Source of the DNA: Mixophyes australis
Lineage: Eukaryota; Chordata; Amphibia; Anura; Limnodynastidae
Reading direction: 5' to 3'
Length of the DNA stretch: 64,000 nt
NCBI GenBank assembly: GCA_036250195.1
Contig: JAVHZZ010000005.1
Span: 178,543,448 to 178,607,447, forward strand
Shown: piece by piece, positions 32,820-45,046 of the stretch
Layout: the number at the start of each line of letters is the position of its first letter
Numbering within the stretch: the stretch's first letter is position 1
Notes under the pieces: generated by a model
What the model saw: only the letters and a program-made list of their open reading frames with translations
What the model was told of the DNA's origin: nothing
The model's database searches: none
Made by a program: the position numbers and the translations under genes

Positions 32820-35551
32820 TCCTATTTATATTTTCATACAATGTTAAGGGGATAAACCTACCCCAAAAATGCACGAAACTTCATTTGATTTTGCAAACAA
32901 TGAAAGGAGACCTGGTATTCCCTTGGGAAACATTTTGTTAACCTTCATTCTGGCCAATAAAACTCCCAAGAAACTTCTATGCGTGTGACATTAAGTAGAA
33001 GAAACATGTGGTGGCAATATTAGTTGCATGTCTTCTCCCCTTTTGAGACTGGACTGGTAAAATGAATATCTTACTATGCACACTAGTTAATATTTATAAT
33101 CCAAATAGAGATAAACATAAAAATTGGATTTAAATTGTATCCTACCTCAGGGACAACTAATAGAACGAACAGATTTTAATTGAAGGAGCAGATTTTAAAG
33201 CAGTACTTATGATTAATATCTTTCTGGGGCCTCGCCTGATAGAAGAAAGATACCCAAAATATCTTGTAGAGCTTTAGAAATTCTTCAACTCTTTGAAAAG
33301 TAAAAGTCCCCCTACCCAGAGATTACATCTTTATTCTCTTGTCCATAATACATAGTGCAGATTTGACATGATCCTTCTCAGCCCTGATCTTACATTAAAT
33401 ATATCTATATTTCATACAGTATGATCAGATTATGCAACCATCTGCACTGACCTCACCAGTTTTGCACTTGAACCTTCCAGATCAGCCTGAAGAATCAGTG
33501 AGTTCTTATTACATGACCCAAGTATTGTCTCACAAGTCAAAAACAAAATAATCATTACTGAGAATTTATGGGAGAACATAACCTTCTCTTTTATAACCGG
33601 CCACCTATCAAACATGGCTGAGACACAGATACTACCAGGCAGGTAGAATTTTGGCCTCTAAATTCTGGCTTAAAATATCTGGTCATAATATCTTGGCTGT
33701 TAGAGACTCAAAATGAACTTCAACCTACGAACCCCAACTGACCACATTAGAATTTCAAAACTTACTGTTTAAGATGTTGCAGGAGATTGTTGAGGTTGCA
33801 AGAGATTGTACAGCTTTAATAGTGAAGCCAGAACAAGGCAAGAACATTTCATAAATTCCTGACTGAAGCATACCGCCGCAAATTATTAGATCAGGCCATG
33901 GAACAGCTAGCAGTGAAAGGACTATAGAGGAAATTACACAGATCATAAAGGCTCAAGAAGCAGGCAAAGCCCCAGGCCAAAGATGGCTTCTCTGCTGCCT
34001 ACTACAAAAAAGTGGCAGGAAATCTGGTAACCCACCTTCACACCATCTTCAACTCATTCCTACACAAGGGCAGCACTGGAAGCTAGAATTACAGCAATCC
34101 ATAACCAGACTAAGAATATCTATAGCTGCACCTGTTACTGCCGCATATCATTATTAAATTGTATGCAAAAATCTTAGCACCTGTATTGAACTTTGTATTC
34201 CCAGCTTTGATCAAGTAGCTTTCATCCTGATAAGACAGGAAAATGAAAATGTTGGCAAACAGATTCTAGTTATCATTTATTTAGTACATGCTATGAAATT
34301 ACAGCTAGAATCAAATTGGCTGCTATAGGTAACATTTCCACTTTTTCATACCCGCAGCTTGAAAAATGTACCCCTTAGTATTGGGCAGCTCACCTAAATT
34401 ACAACCTCTTTCACTTTTGTCCTGGTTAGACATGAAATACAAATACCTTAAACTTGCATCCCTCTCCTGCATGTGGGGACAAAATAGAATGAGTCTTGAA
34501 ATCCTCTCCTACCCTGCGATTCTTGACAAAGACATGGGCTATTTTTTAAAAAATGTTGTAATATCACAGTCTCCCATTTCTACCCATACTAATACTATGG
34601 GATAACCCAGATTTCCCTCAAGGCCTAATTACATTTTGTATCAGATCTCTCGGATAGGGCGTCTTTGCTATCTTTTCAAAATAAATATCCTGAACTTAAC
34701 CCCAAAGTTCATGCTTACATCCAGATACGTCAATTCCTAAGAACACTGAAGGCAGACGCATTCCTTAGAGATTACAGATTTTGAAAAGCTACCTCATTGG
34801 AATAATGTACAACTCCAACACCTTTGACTGTTGGTGTGAATGTGGACAGTTTGTAGCTTTCGCACATACTGTCCAAAGTGAGACTCAATTCCTCCATATC
34901 CTGTCCCCAAGGTCTCCTGGAATTTTCTTCTCAGTTATCCTCTACAGAACCTAAACACTCTGGCAATCTGCTATCTAGCCGCAGCCAGAATATGGAAGGC
35001 TAGTTTAGCAATCAAGGAAAGAGCTGGACCTACCCTGTTTTTTCTCTTACATCCTACATTTGGTTTCTAGCTGCATAGAAACAAGTATATACTATTTGTA
35101 TGATTAACATAACACTTTTAACCAGGATTGGACCCCATGGCTTTTCTATCCAGGATAATCCTCAAAATCAAACATGTAATTATAAATTAGATTTCTATCC
35201 CTGAGATCCTCGAGATTATAACTACCAATCCAAACTGTATGTAAAACAGGACAGACATAGGGTCCCAGTCTTAAATATAATCTTGTAATACAGTACATAA
35301 AATTGCACTTAGACAGCAAGATACCATTGTGTCGACCGCCTGTCCCAAACCCTATACACCACACATGCTCTATCTACAAGTAATGCTGTTGTGATATTGT
35401 CAGATATTCAGAAACAGAGTTAGGCCTAAAACATTTTTATTTGTTACAACTGTCTTCATATAATATTGTAATTCTTTGGATCCTGCATGAATGTGTTCTT
35501 TATTTTTGTTGTATCAAAAATGTTAAATAAAATATTGTAAAAAAAAATAAA
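32820..35551 (+). mobile_element. Degenerate L1-like LINE (endonuclease to tail)
   Basis: Broken frames read as ORF2 of an L1-type element: the start of the endonuclease (NVKGINLPQKCTKLHLILQ) near 32840, VNIYNPNRDKHKNW near 33100, the RT entry motif EAGKAPG near 33960 and KLYAKILAPVLN near 34160. The copy ends in an A-rich tail (35531-35551) after aataaaatattg. Many stops interrupt it. Confidence 0.75.
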
Positions 35552-35749
35552 TGCACAACGAGAGCCCCATCGTTTAGTATAAACCCCAAATGACCATGAT
35601 TAAACATAAAGCCCTCTTCCCTCATGTTCTCCTTTCTCCATCATCGTTACCACCTGCATGGCAGTGCTTCACTCCTTTTCTCAATCAAGGAATTTCATTC
35701 TGTTTCTGAACCACTTTTTTGGGTACAGGTTCAGCTAGTGTAGTTTTAC

Positions 35750-35965
35750 GGCCTTTTATGGTCCCCCCTCTTCCAAAGCATCATGTTTTTACCCCACCCC
35801 ACCTTCTCAGTGGTGATTGTGTTAACCCTTGGCAGAATATCGTTATGTAACTATATCTAGTTATTGTAGTGCTTTGCCTACATTATGTACTTGTTTTTCC
35901 ATGTTCTTACTGTACACTCTGTATGGTGCTGCAGAACCCTTGTGGCCCCTTGTAAAACATAATAA
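35750..35965 (+). repeat. LINE-tail-like sequence with (ATA)n end
   Basis: The stretch tgtatggtgctgcagaaccct followed by ttgtggccccttgtaaaa and ataataat has the form of a retroposon 3' end common in frogs. It is short and partly decayed. Confidence 0.4.
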
Positions 35966-36479
35966 TAATGCAGATGACTCGCATGTTCAAGTTGGAGCTT
36001 GCCTTTTTTTTAAGTCAGTTCATATCTAGTCACAAGCTACTTCTTTAACGTGAAAGATTATAGAAATAACTTCCATTTAGTTATATGAAGTTTACCGGGT
36101 ACTTGTGTGACTTGCCAATACGGTTTCTTTGTCAGAAGTTTGATTACTGAATAGGCAAACACAATAAGTTATTAGGAGACAACGGTCACTTTCTGCCTTC
36201 GTTATTTCTATATTTTTGTTGATGTACTAGTCCTAGGGTATGATAATGTATTGTAGTTAATGTACTGTTATCAAAGAAAATGGCATTTTATATTATAATA
36301 AAATATAGAAACACACAAATTGATTTTAATCACAATACAAATCACATGATTTTTTTTTTAAATAAATCATTGATTTAAATCACCATTAACAAAATCCAAG
36401 GGTTTAACAAGCTTTTAATGGTAATTGGTGTACTGTGCAATATGGATCATGGTCCTTTGTCTTTTCATTAGCTGCTCTA

Positions 36480-36960
36480 CTAATAAAAGGTCTGTATCTA
36501 TGGCTATTGCTTGCCGACCTAATTTAATTATGACTCATGTGATACAAAGAGGCACAGGCCACAGACACGTCCAGACAAGAAATAGATAATTCCAGAATCC
36601 AGAGAGAATGACCAACACCATACCAGTGTTTCAAGTTCAGAGAGAAAGGACAATTGAAAGAAGTAACTTATCACTGTAAAGGCAACCCCGTTTAATGACC
36701 TTGTTTGACCCCGATGTTGTGTCAACAGTGGCACCAATAGACTGGTGGAAAATGCAAATTGATTTAGAAACTGCAGCTGGTAATAAAAATATCATGGTAG
36801 CAGTAGAGCAATTGCTAACAGCTGCAGCATCATTCGCTTCAGTAGAAAAGAATATTTTCCACATTTGGGTTGGTGCAGTCAAAACTGAGAAACCGCTTGA
36901 ATACTGACAATGTGCAAAACCTGCGTTTCTTTTTAAAGGCGTTCAATAAACCTAATGTGT
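36480..36960 (+). pseudogene. hAT transposase C-terminal remnant
   Basis: The frame at 36695-36907 includes APIDWWKMQ, LTAAASFASVEKNIFHIWV and then, past a stop, FLFKAFN. This matches the hAT dimerisation domain pattern (W..., A-S-SVER-FS, ...LVFL). The SVER motif is changed to SVEK, and stops and short length show it is dead. Confidence 0.7.
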
Positions 36961-37096
36961 AGGCTCATTCAGATTTATAAAGCAGGCAAGGCAATTGCCA
37001 ACTTATGTAACTTTTAACATCATTGCTGTTTCTTTCCTTTTGCAGTTTAACAAATGTCGGAAAGTGAAGGTAAACTTATTTTTTTCTATCTTACAG

Positions 37097-37218
37097 CCAA
37101 GAAAACCAAAAAACAAGTTTTTGCTAGTGTCAACATCCCAAACAACGACAGTGAGCTAATGCTACTGATAGAGAAAAGAATCAAGGAGGAGATGGAATCA
37201 TTTCCTGAAAAGTTTTAA
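37097..37218 (+). CDS. PSMG4: PSMG4 exon 3 with stop
   Basis: Acceptor ttctatcttacag; the split codon gives Ala. It encodes KKTKKQVFASVNIPNNDSEL and the ending RIKEEMESFPEKF, then TAA at 37216-37218. Confidence 0.95.
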
Positions 37219-37781
37219 ATAGACATTTCTTTGCTCTCTGAGGACACGGAAGACTGCTTGGAAAGGCCTCACTTTCCATCATGGTCACTGGAAGCCAACA
37301 AGGAGCAGCAGAAAGGACAGTGTCTAGACTATACTCCAAAGGAGTGCTTGAATTAAAAGCACGTGGAAGCTGATTGGATATGAAGACTCAACTGCAATAC
37401 CATTAGCCTGTTACCAGATTTCAACACAATAGAAGATAAAGGTCACATACACCGGAGATTTTAAAATGTGATCTCTTTCTTTACACAAAGAAATAATGTA
37501 ATTACATGTATGGTCTCCATTTGATATTTTTGTTTCAATCACAAAATTAAAACTTTTTTGTTTGTTTAAATCCAGTTGTGACCTATATGTGGTAGTGTTA
37601 CAGAGCAGAGCGGACATTCCTTTGTGGGATAAATGGGTAGCCCAAAATAAGAGCGTGCACCTTCCATAAATAATACAGCCATTTAGGAACTAGTTGGTCG
37701 GCATAGAGGGCAAATGGTTTTCTGTGCATAAACTCGTAAATGATCTTTTTAGTGAATGTGTTAAGTGTAACTTGGAATAAA
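37219..37781 (+). other. PSMG4 3' UTR (probable)
   Basis: Non-coding sequence after the stop. Candidate poly(A) signals are attaaa at 37546-37551 and aataaa at 37776-37781; which one is used cannot be told from sequence. Confidence 0.45.
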
Positions 37782-38720
37782 ATATACACTGTGAATATTC
37801 CACTCTAGCATGTAAACCCATGTGACACTCGTATCGCAAGCTAACACTGCCTCCACTGGCTTGCCTTCTTCCTATAGTGCATCCTGGTGCCATCTCTTCC
37901 ACAGGTAAACGACGCACACGCATCCGGCCGTGCACGTGATGTAATAGAAAAGGTGAATAGTCAGACTAGGCCACCTTCCATGGTCCAGTTCTGGAGCTCA
38001 CGTGCCTATTTGGTAATGGACAAGGGGGGCCAGCTTGGGCACTCTAACTGGTCTGCAGTTATGCAACCCCATATGCAGCAAGCTGCAATGCATGGTGTGT
38101 TCCGACACCTTGCTATCATTGTCAGCATTAACTTTTTCAGCAATTTGTGCTACAGTAGCTCTTCTGTGGGATTGGACCAGATGACTAGCCTTTGCTGCCA
38201 TGACTCGCCAGTTGTCCCTCCTTGGACCACTTTTGTAGGTACTAACCACTGCATACATCACATCAATTTCAAGAACTGACTGTTCACTTGCTGCCTAATA
38301 TATCTCAGCCCTTGACAGGTGCCATTGTAACAAGATAATGTTAGTCACTACACTTGTCAGTTGTTTTAATATTGTGGGTGATTGGTGTATACAGTCATGA
38401 AACACCCCTAGTGCATTTAGAAATATTTACTTTGTATTCAATTCCATTTATCTTATAATGATACTTGCATCTCCAAAGTTTGGCTTTAATACTGCTGTAT
38501 GGGTTGCCAATACTTTAACACCCATTTATAACAAACCTAAACAGTTTAATTACAAAGTGGTGTTATGATGATTTTGTTAAGGCAACTTGTATATAAACAC
38601 ATTTCTAACTATACTGCATAGCTCTTATTCAAGTGGTTTATGTCCTTTTTCTTCCTTTGAGATGATACAATAATGTGCTGTGAGAAGGAGAACACAAATG
38701 AAGAGCTGTCCTTTTGTATG
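37782..38720. other. Intergenic region between PSMG4 and SLC22A23 3' ends
   Basis: Filled mostly by the truncated Tc1 copy. The remaining 38390-38720 is AT-rich with nothing recognised. Confidence 0.45.
37836..38387 (-). mobile_element. Truncated Tc1-like element, same family as 25.8 kb
   Basis: The right terminus gtgggtgattggtg (ending 38387, next to TA) matches the inverted end of the 25829-26939 element. The frame 38261-37998 gives ASHLVQSHRRATVAQIAEK, the linker of the transposase. Sequence is lost beyond about 37836, so the catalytic half is missing. Confidence 0.8.
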
Positions 38721-40039
38721 TTTTTATTTTTGTATACATACAGTACAAAGAATCTTTGCACAGATACAACTAGGTGACATGCACACATTTAGTTGGTAAG
38801 ACATTTCAGTACTTGATTTGAAAGCTTGTGCTATGGGTGTACCACCAAACTACTCCTGAAGAGAAAGAAGATAAAATTAAACAACTGTATACTAAAACAT
38901 AGGTAGAAAAAAATAAAAACCAGACCAAAAACATTGCACTCCTCGTCTAGTACATACAAGATCAAAAAGACAACAGTTTTACAAAACTCTGTGGCAGGAA
39001 AATAAATTGCTTAGGTCGGTTGAAACGCAGGTTTCATATACACCCCAAATTTTTAAAATCTAGTTTGTATTTTATAGTTCATTAAAGACCCACACATTTC
39101 AGAAAGCAATGTGTTCGAGTTACAGACAAATATTAATTTACCAATCAGCCAGAGCTTATTTCATTTAAAATTCCCACAAATATACAATTTGTCTCACCCA
39201 TTATAAGTTGCGTTGGTTTGTAGGTGTGAAATTAGTTTGTTTTTTAAAAAAAAAAAATAGTCTTGTAGTTTAAATATCAACGTATTGAATGAAGTTTTAG
39301 AATGGTGGACATAACAGGATTAGTATTAGTGGTTTGAAGAGTCTACAGTACTATGTCAACATTTCATGGATTACTGTACATTATGTTATTACTTCCATGA
39401 GATAAAAACAAATAGATGGGATTTGTGTTTTAAACACCTAGAATAAAATAAAATTTCCTCCAAAAACACTCACAGTACACTTCAGAACATAAGGTGCATC
39501 ATATCCCCATCTGTTCTAGAGGGGATGTAGTGCGCTTTAGGTCAATACTCACAGTTCAATTAATGGCACTTCTTCCGATTAGGTGAAACCGTGATTTTGG
39601 CTCTACAACATTTAGCAACATTTATTAAAATACTAACATTAATTTTGCATCTGTACAAACCCCGACTTCCCTCCCTCCAATTCACAAAACTATACTTGCC
39701 ACACGTCAATTTATGGTTTTGTCTTACGCAAGGTTTCGTTCTCTCTCTCATGATGCGTCTAAAAACTCCACCATACAGCATTGTTCACATTATGATTAAC
39801 AGTATTCAACTAGAAAGCACTAATGTAACAGTTTACAATTAACACACCTTCACCGGCATGTCATGTGGCTTGATGCCTTAGAGAAAGCTCATCTCTAGGC
39901 AAGGGTTTAAAGAGCTGCCCTTTGCAGGCATAAATTACTGTTCATTCTCATTATTACTACTACTTGCAGGGTGGGAAACACATGGTGCAGCTGTGGAATT
40001 TACCCAATGTTAGCGTTGACAACTTGCCCATAAATTATA

Positions 40040-40104
<65 letters not shown>

Positions 40105-41378
40105 AAGCTAGATGTGGTTAATCCTGCATGAGTATTGGTCTGCATCAACTGCCCAACTATGTATAGTAGCAATCACTTCTATACAATCACACGCATACTA
40201 TATTAAAACAAGACCCTTTGGCATATGGCTGTAGAATTTTAAGATCTTTGAACTAGTCAAGAATGCTCCCTAAATCCAAGCAATTTAACCTCCCCCCTAA
40301 AAATTGACTCTTATTAAGGATAGCTAAATCTTGAACCCTACGGTCTGCTTTACTTTGACTTCTTACTGTATGATATATAAAGTAAGGTGTTCAATGCTGT
40401 CCCGAGTCTTTGTTTCTATTGATAGGGCTAAAAGTTTTTATAGTGGCAAGTGGGATGATTCCAAGGTAGTCACAGTCTCTCATATCATTCAGCACTGCCA
40501 ATTCATGTGGTCTGTCCAACATTTCAGATTGCCAAGACATCTCAAAAGCATTAGTCTCAACACGTCAGTAGGCGATGTTCTGTTCATACAGGAGGGAAGG
40601 ATTCGGCAGAATTTGGCACATATTTACTGCACATCTCTAAAAGCCCGCTCCCACGTCTCTTCAATGTAAGATTTGAAACCTGAGGGGGGGTAACTGTTAG
40701 GTACGCTCAGTAAAGGCTGCATGTCCTATATGGCAGCTAAAAGACTTCTTTCAAGGTAGTGGTATTTCATTTCCCAGTCGGTCTGTATTGCTCAAGTATT
40801 CTAGCAAGAAAATCCTAGGAGTCCATTAGCTCAGTCTTCCCTTTTATAGTCACTTAGGCTTACATTGATAAGTGTTCTGCACACTTAAGGCCAAAAAAAA
40901 AAAAAAAAAAAAGTCTTTACCACCGCTAGGCAGAAACCTCCCACTGAAGCTTTGCCCCTTCATCCTGTCAAAATATTTCAAGCTATTGATTTTGATAATA
41001 ATGCGTTATTCCAATCATTTAGATTTGTGCTAGTTTAGAATACAACATATTTATCAGTGGTTGTATGTAGATTTGCTGAAAAGACATGTGGGTGACCAAC
41101 TGCAAAGATCACAATGCCGTTGTGCAGGTGGAAAAAGATGGGGGAAAAAATGTGGCTATCAATTAAACTATTGATAAGGGTAAATAATTTCCCTTGTCTT
41201 CATATCATGGACTGTTGCTAGAAGATTGATTTGCTGTTGGTGTTTATTTGATCGGGCTGAAGGGGCTTAGAAGCTGTGTGGGAGGGTACCAGTATCAGAT
41301 AATCCAATAGTCTGCAAGACCTGTGCAAAGGGGGAAACCGATAATAAATAGAGATATACCTCCATGGGAGCTGTCCGG
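38721..41378 (-). other. SLC22A23 3' UTR (probable)
   Basis: The 2.6 kb after the stop at 41379 has few recognisable transposons. An AATAAA-type poly(A) signal (tttatt on the plus strand) lies at 38723-38728. A (TA)n run is at 40037-40103 and a poly(A/T) run at 40891-40911. The extent is inferred only from this signal. Confidence 0.4.
40037..40103. repeat. (TA)n microsatellite
   Basis: About 32 AT dinucleotides. Confidence 0.95.
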
Positions 41379-41736
41379 CTATGTTGACCTTAAACCGTTG
41401 ACTGTGGTGTTTTCCGATACTCCATCCCCAATGGCTACAGAGTCATGGAGACCAGAGTAGTCCTTAAGTTCTGAGTTTGTTAACAAGAGGGGCTGCTCTC
41501 CCTTTTTGTGAGGTATGAGAGGCTGGCGTGTATAATGCTCCCCATCCAGGATGTTTTCCGGTAGGTTTTGGTTCTTACTTTCAGGCAGTAGAAGAATGCA
41601 AATTATACAGATCAGAGTGCAACAGGCAAAAATGATATGGTGTAGGAAGTACCCCTTCTGATTGTGCAGCTCCATGATGGGGGCTGTTAACATCCCAAAT
41701 CCAGCACTGGCCAGGACCAGTCCCAGGCCACCACCC
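41379..41736 (-). CDS. SLC22A23: SLC22A23 last coding exon
   Basis: Acceptor tttcctcctctag; the frame runs 119 codons to TAG. It contains the helix GLGLVLASAGFGM, the final helix HHIIFACCTLICIICILLLP and the conserved cytosolic tail. The extreme C-terminus (VSENTTVNGLRST) differs from what I recall of human. Confidence 0.96.
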
Positions 41737-42343
41737 CTAGAGGAGGAAAGAAAATCAAATCAATTAGGCCTTTTTGACATTACCGAAAAGCAAAAAGAGA
41801 ATTTTATGCACAAATATATATAAATTTATTGGAAGTAGACCAGACTCTTATCTAATTAGGAGATATTTGAAATTCAGTTCAAAAGACAAAGGGGCAATTC
41901 AATTAACAGTGAAGTCCTGCCCGGCACACCAGCCATTGCAACTGTTACTGAGGTACTTTATGTATCAAATGTTCCCCACACTTAGCGGGTAAAGATGGCC
42001 CTGCCAAAATTAACATGTGTTCTGATCTTTCAATGTACTGCACTTTATAAATAAAAGATGATAATCATAAATGAGCAAAAAGTGTACATGTGTGCCAGGT
42101 GGCTGGGTAATATCAAGCAGTGTCTATCCTGAATATTTTGAATGATAAATATAGCAACACACAGCAGTTTGACATATGTTGTACGGCACCTTATACATGC
42201 AACAAAGCACCATACAAATAAACCTATACTTACAACAAAGTAAATAAACAGAAAATAACTATTGTGCACTAAATCTGGAAGGCAGTCTTCAAAATGTCAA
42301 ACAAACTTAAGTTAGACATCTGTTAAAGAAAGAGACGACTGGG

Positions 42344-42440
42344 ATGCAAAGAAAGGACGGACCCTCTACACAGGAAAGGACGGACCCGCTACACAGGAAA
42401 CGATGGCTAGAGGAAATGATGGATCCACTACAGAAGAATA
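42344..42440. repeat. Short tandem repeat near 'ggaaaggacggaccc'
   Basis: Two to three imperfect copies of a roughly 24-bp unit (gaaaggacggaccc...ctacacag) occur side by side. Confidence 0.5.
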
Positions 42441-42902
42441 AAACAATGGAGCCACAAAGTAGCACCTCAAGTTCAAAACTGACCGCCCAAGTAACAACCT
42501 CAGAAGCTCAGCCAGCAATGCTTAAGCACAGCACATTTGTAAACCTGCAGCCCACATATGGCTGTACCTTCCAACAATATGATCTAGGATTCAATGGTCT
42601 ATTTAGCACTTAAAGGTTTGCTTCACGGCACACCATGGTACCTCAGTACACAAGTTTAGAACCGTTGGTCTAGTCTAATACGGTTGAGCCAGACTGAAGG
42701 ACAAAGATATCATTGTTCTGGTGATAACCCAAACAGTTACTGTTTTTCAACACTTGTTAAGAGGGAATTGGCATTAATACTTAACGAATACAGATGGTGA
42801 ACAATAAAACAACACTTCTGTATATACATTTCTATCCAATGCAAATAGAATATTCCACAAAATGCCAAGCAAACCATATGACACAATACCGTATAAACAT
42901 GA

Positions 42903-43200
42903 AATGGTTAGCATTGCTGCCTCACAGCACTGGGGACATGGGTGTGATTCTGACCATGGCCTTATCTATGTGGAGTTTGTATGTTCTCCCTGTGTTTGCG
43001 TGGGTTTCCTCCAAGTGCTCTGGTTTCCTCCCACACTCCAAAAACATACTGGTAGGTTACTTCAATTGTGACAAAAACTAATCTTAGTGTGTGTATGTGG
43101 TAGGGAATATAGATTGTAAGCTTCACTGGGGCAGAGACAGGCGTGAATGGTTTATTATTCAATGTAAAGTGTTGTGGAATATGTAGATATATAAAAAACT
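42903..43200 (+). mobile_element. V-SINE-like tRNA-derived SINE
   Basis: The head atggttagcattgctgcctc with a B-box-like gggtgtgattctgac indicates tRNA ancestry. The conserved body gtggagtttgtatgttctcc is followed by tttcctcccacactccaaa, the V-SINE core. The tail is AT-rich. Confidence 0.85.
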
Positions 43201-43600
43201 TAATATATAATTATTAAAAATAAAATGTGACAAACTAATTTCACTTTATCATGTAAGTAATTTTCATGGCTACCACTAGAGGGCAGGCATTGTCAAAAGA
43301 TGAACAAAACCCACCCAGACACTCATTTTATCATTCTAGGGCCATGTATAACAACATGACCATACAAGTGGGCATCCAGGTGCAGGCAGTGGAACAAATC
43401 TGACACATACATAGTTATTGCTGATCAGTCACTTCCTCTGTTCTAAATTATTCTATGTTGTGTACAGATGTATACGATTTCAAACCATTCAGTGCAAGCC
43501 CACCTGTATTGCTCAGAACTTCAGTTCAGAGAGAGAATTTAAGAGTATAATCTGCAGTTCCATGTTTAAGAGTGGAATCTAGAGGGTAGAAGGTCTACCT

Positions 43601-43797
43601 CATACTTCCTACTTTCTCATAGCTGTTTCCGGGAGAGGGGCATGACTGGATGGCAGGAGGGGGCGGGGTGCAGCCAAATGCGTCATTTTGGCTCCGCCCC
43701 CGTGACAGAAATGCCATTTTGTCGCGGGGGGTGTAGTCAAAATGACGCGATTCACCGCGAATCGTGTCAGTAGCGGGATGCGGGAGATTTGCCAGCT
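43601..43797. mobile_element. MITE A fragment at the triplication border
   Basis: Starts catacttcctact and keeps gcgggatgcgggaga, the MITE A interior also seen at 63716. The expected right end gtaagtatg is missing. The first tandem unit begins inside this fragment, at 43783. Confidence 0.6.
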
Positions 43798-44701
43798 CCG
43801 GTTTACAGTTTTAAAACCAAGAGCTTTCCTGGCACTTTCTGTTAAAGCAAAAAAAGTCAGAAATCCGATTCCTCGAAGAATCTTGAAGGAGTCTGTGCGA
43901 GCGGCAGATCAGTGCAAGTACTTCCCACACTGCTTCGCACATCAGCGGAATTTATAGGGAGTGGAAAACACTGAAAACCAGACACCTAACTTGTCCTTAA
44001 ATTGTGATGAGATTAGTCATTTTGTGGACTAAACCAATATTCATGAACATGTAGCCCATCAATTAATTATGTACAAGGTCACATATTGGTTCGTATGACG
44101 CTTCCTTTTTCCAATAGTTTAAGCAAAGTCTTTCACTAGCAATCCTCATTTCTGCAACAAATGGGTTACAAGAAAAAGGCAAGGCTCCCCAACCCACAAG
44201 GGATGCACTTAATTAACTTCAGGGATTAATACATCCCCATAGTGGGAATATTTACCAGACAAAAGGAATCATTCAGGAGGTTTTATAAATAGACGGGATG
44301 TCTGTGTGATGCAACAACCGTAATATAATGTGAAATTTAACATTAGGAAATGTCTACCTCTCATTGCAACAGGTAATACGTAGCTAGAGTTAATATAGTT
44401 GCCCAACCACGTTGAAGCCTACAAGCCAATCTCATAGACTGATAAATTGCAATTGAAAATGAGTTCATATATGTAAATTTTGGGATCAGTCTTACATTCA
44501 ATTAATTTAATTATTAAAAATTTCAGCTGAAACACCTGGTAAAACATTTTAGAAACAAGCAGAGCTAAATAATACAACAAATGTATGTTTTATGTTTAAA
44601 CAAAACAAAATAATAACAATATTGAAAATATCATTATGCAGGGAGGGTGAATTTTCTTTTTGTAATGTGAAAAAACCCCAAAAAAAACCTTTAAAATGAC
44701 A

Positions 44702-45046
44702 ACAATCATTCATTTATCTAGCGCCACTAATTCCGCAGCGCTGTACAGAGAACTCGCTCACATCAGTTCCTGCCCCATTGCGGCTAACAGTCTAAATTCC
44801 CTAACATACACACATAGACTGAAAGAGACTAAGGCCTAGATTTACTAAACTGCGGGTTTGGAGAAGTGGAGATGTTGCCTATAGCAACCAATCAGATTCT
44901 AGCTTTAATTTATTTAGTGCATTCTACAACATGACAGCTAGAATCTGATTGGTTGCTATAGGCAACATCTCCACTTTTTCAAACCCGCCGTTTAGTAAAT
45001 ATACCCCTAAGAGCTATTTTGCTAACCAGTAAGCCACTGTCCTGCC
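44702..45046 (-). mobile_element. V-SINE-like element split by a MITE (unit 1)
   Basis: The tail side (tttatctagcgccactaatt) is at 44702 and the head (ggcaggacagtggcttact on the minus strand) ends at 45046. Between them sits a MITE at 44833-45007. Exact copies are at 49095-49439 and 53488-53832 in units 2 and 3. Confidence 0.78.
44833..45007. mobile_element. PIF-Harbinger-type MITE nested in SINE (unit 1)
   Basis: A 175-bp palindrome with ends ggcctagatttactaaac and gtttagtaaatatacccc, flanked by TAA on both sides. The arms include gatgttgcctatagcaacca and its inverse. Copies are at 49226-49400 and 53619-53793. Partial relatives are seen near 16200 and 34270. Confidence 0.82.

Larger units (their letters stand above)
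24477..37096 (+). other. PSMG4 intron 2
   Basis: The 12.6-kb intron contains an LTR fragment, a full-length dead Tc1 element, a second broken Tc1-like element with foldback and SINE insertions, a solo LTR, a degenerate L1, and a hAT transposase tail. Segments 28000-29080, 31670-32800 and 35960-36480 show nothing I recognise. Confidence 0.5.
17623..37218 (+). other. PSMG4: PSMG4 gene, proteasome assembly chaperone 4 (complete)
   Basis: PSMG4 (PAC4) pairs with PSMG3 (PAC3) in the cytoplasm and nucleus and helps assemble the alpha ring of the 20S proteasome. Three exons (17623-17784, 24401-24476 and 37097-37218) join in phase to a 119-residue protein, against 123 in human. Recognisable segments are VHNFSEKI, FFLWVGVSASLCNLAVAMCS, TLILGDKSDTTSSCFAQRL and the C-terminal RIKEEMESFPEKF, which is nearly identical to human. 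All three splice junctions use GT-AG. The gene lies head-to-head with ACD and tail-to-tail with SLC22A23. The two introns (6.6 and 12.6 kb) are stuffed with transposons. No defect is seen. Confidence 0.95.

Noticed and set aside
42903..42962. tRNA gene
   Set aside because: Only A- and B-box-like remnants followed by the V-SINE core; it is the head of a SINE, not a folded tRNA.
43742..43957. 71-codon frame repeated at 48027 and 52420
   Set aside because: Spans the MITE A/unit border; copies arise from the duplication junction and show no protein similarity.
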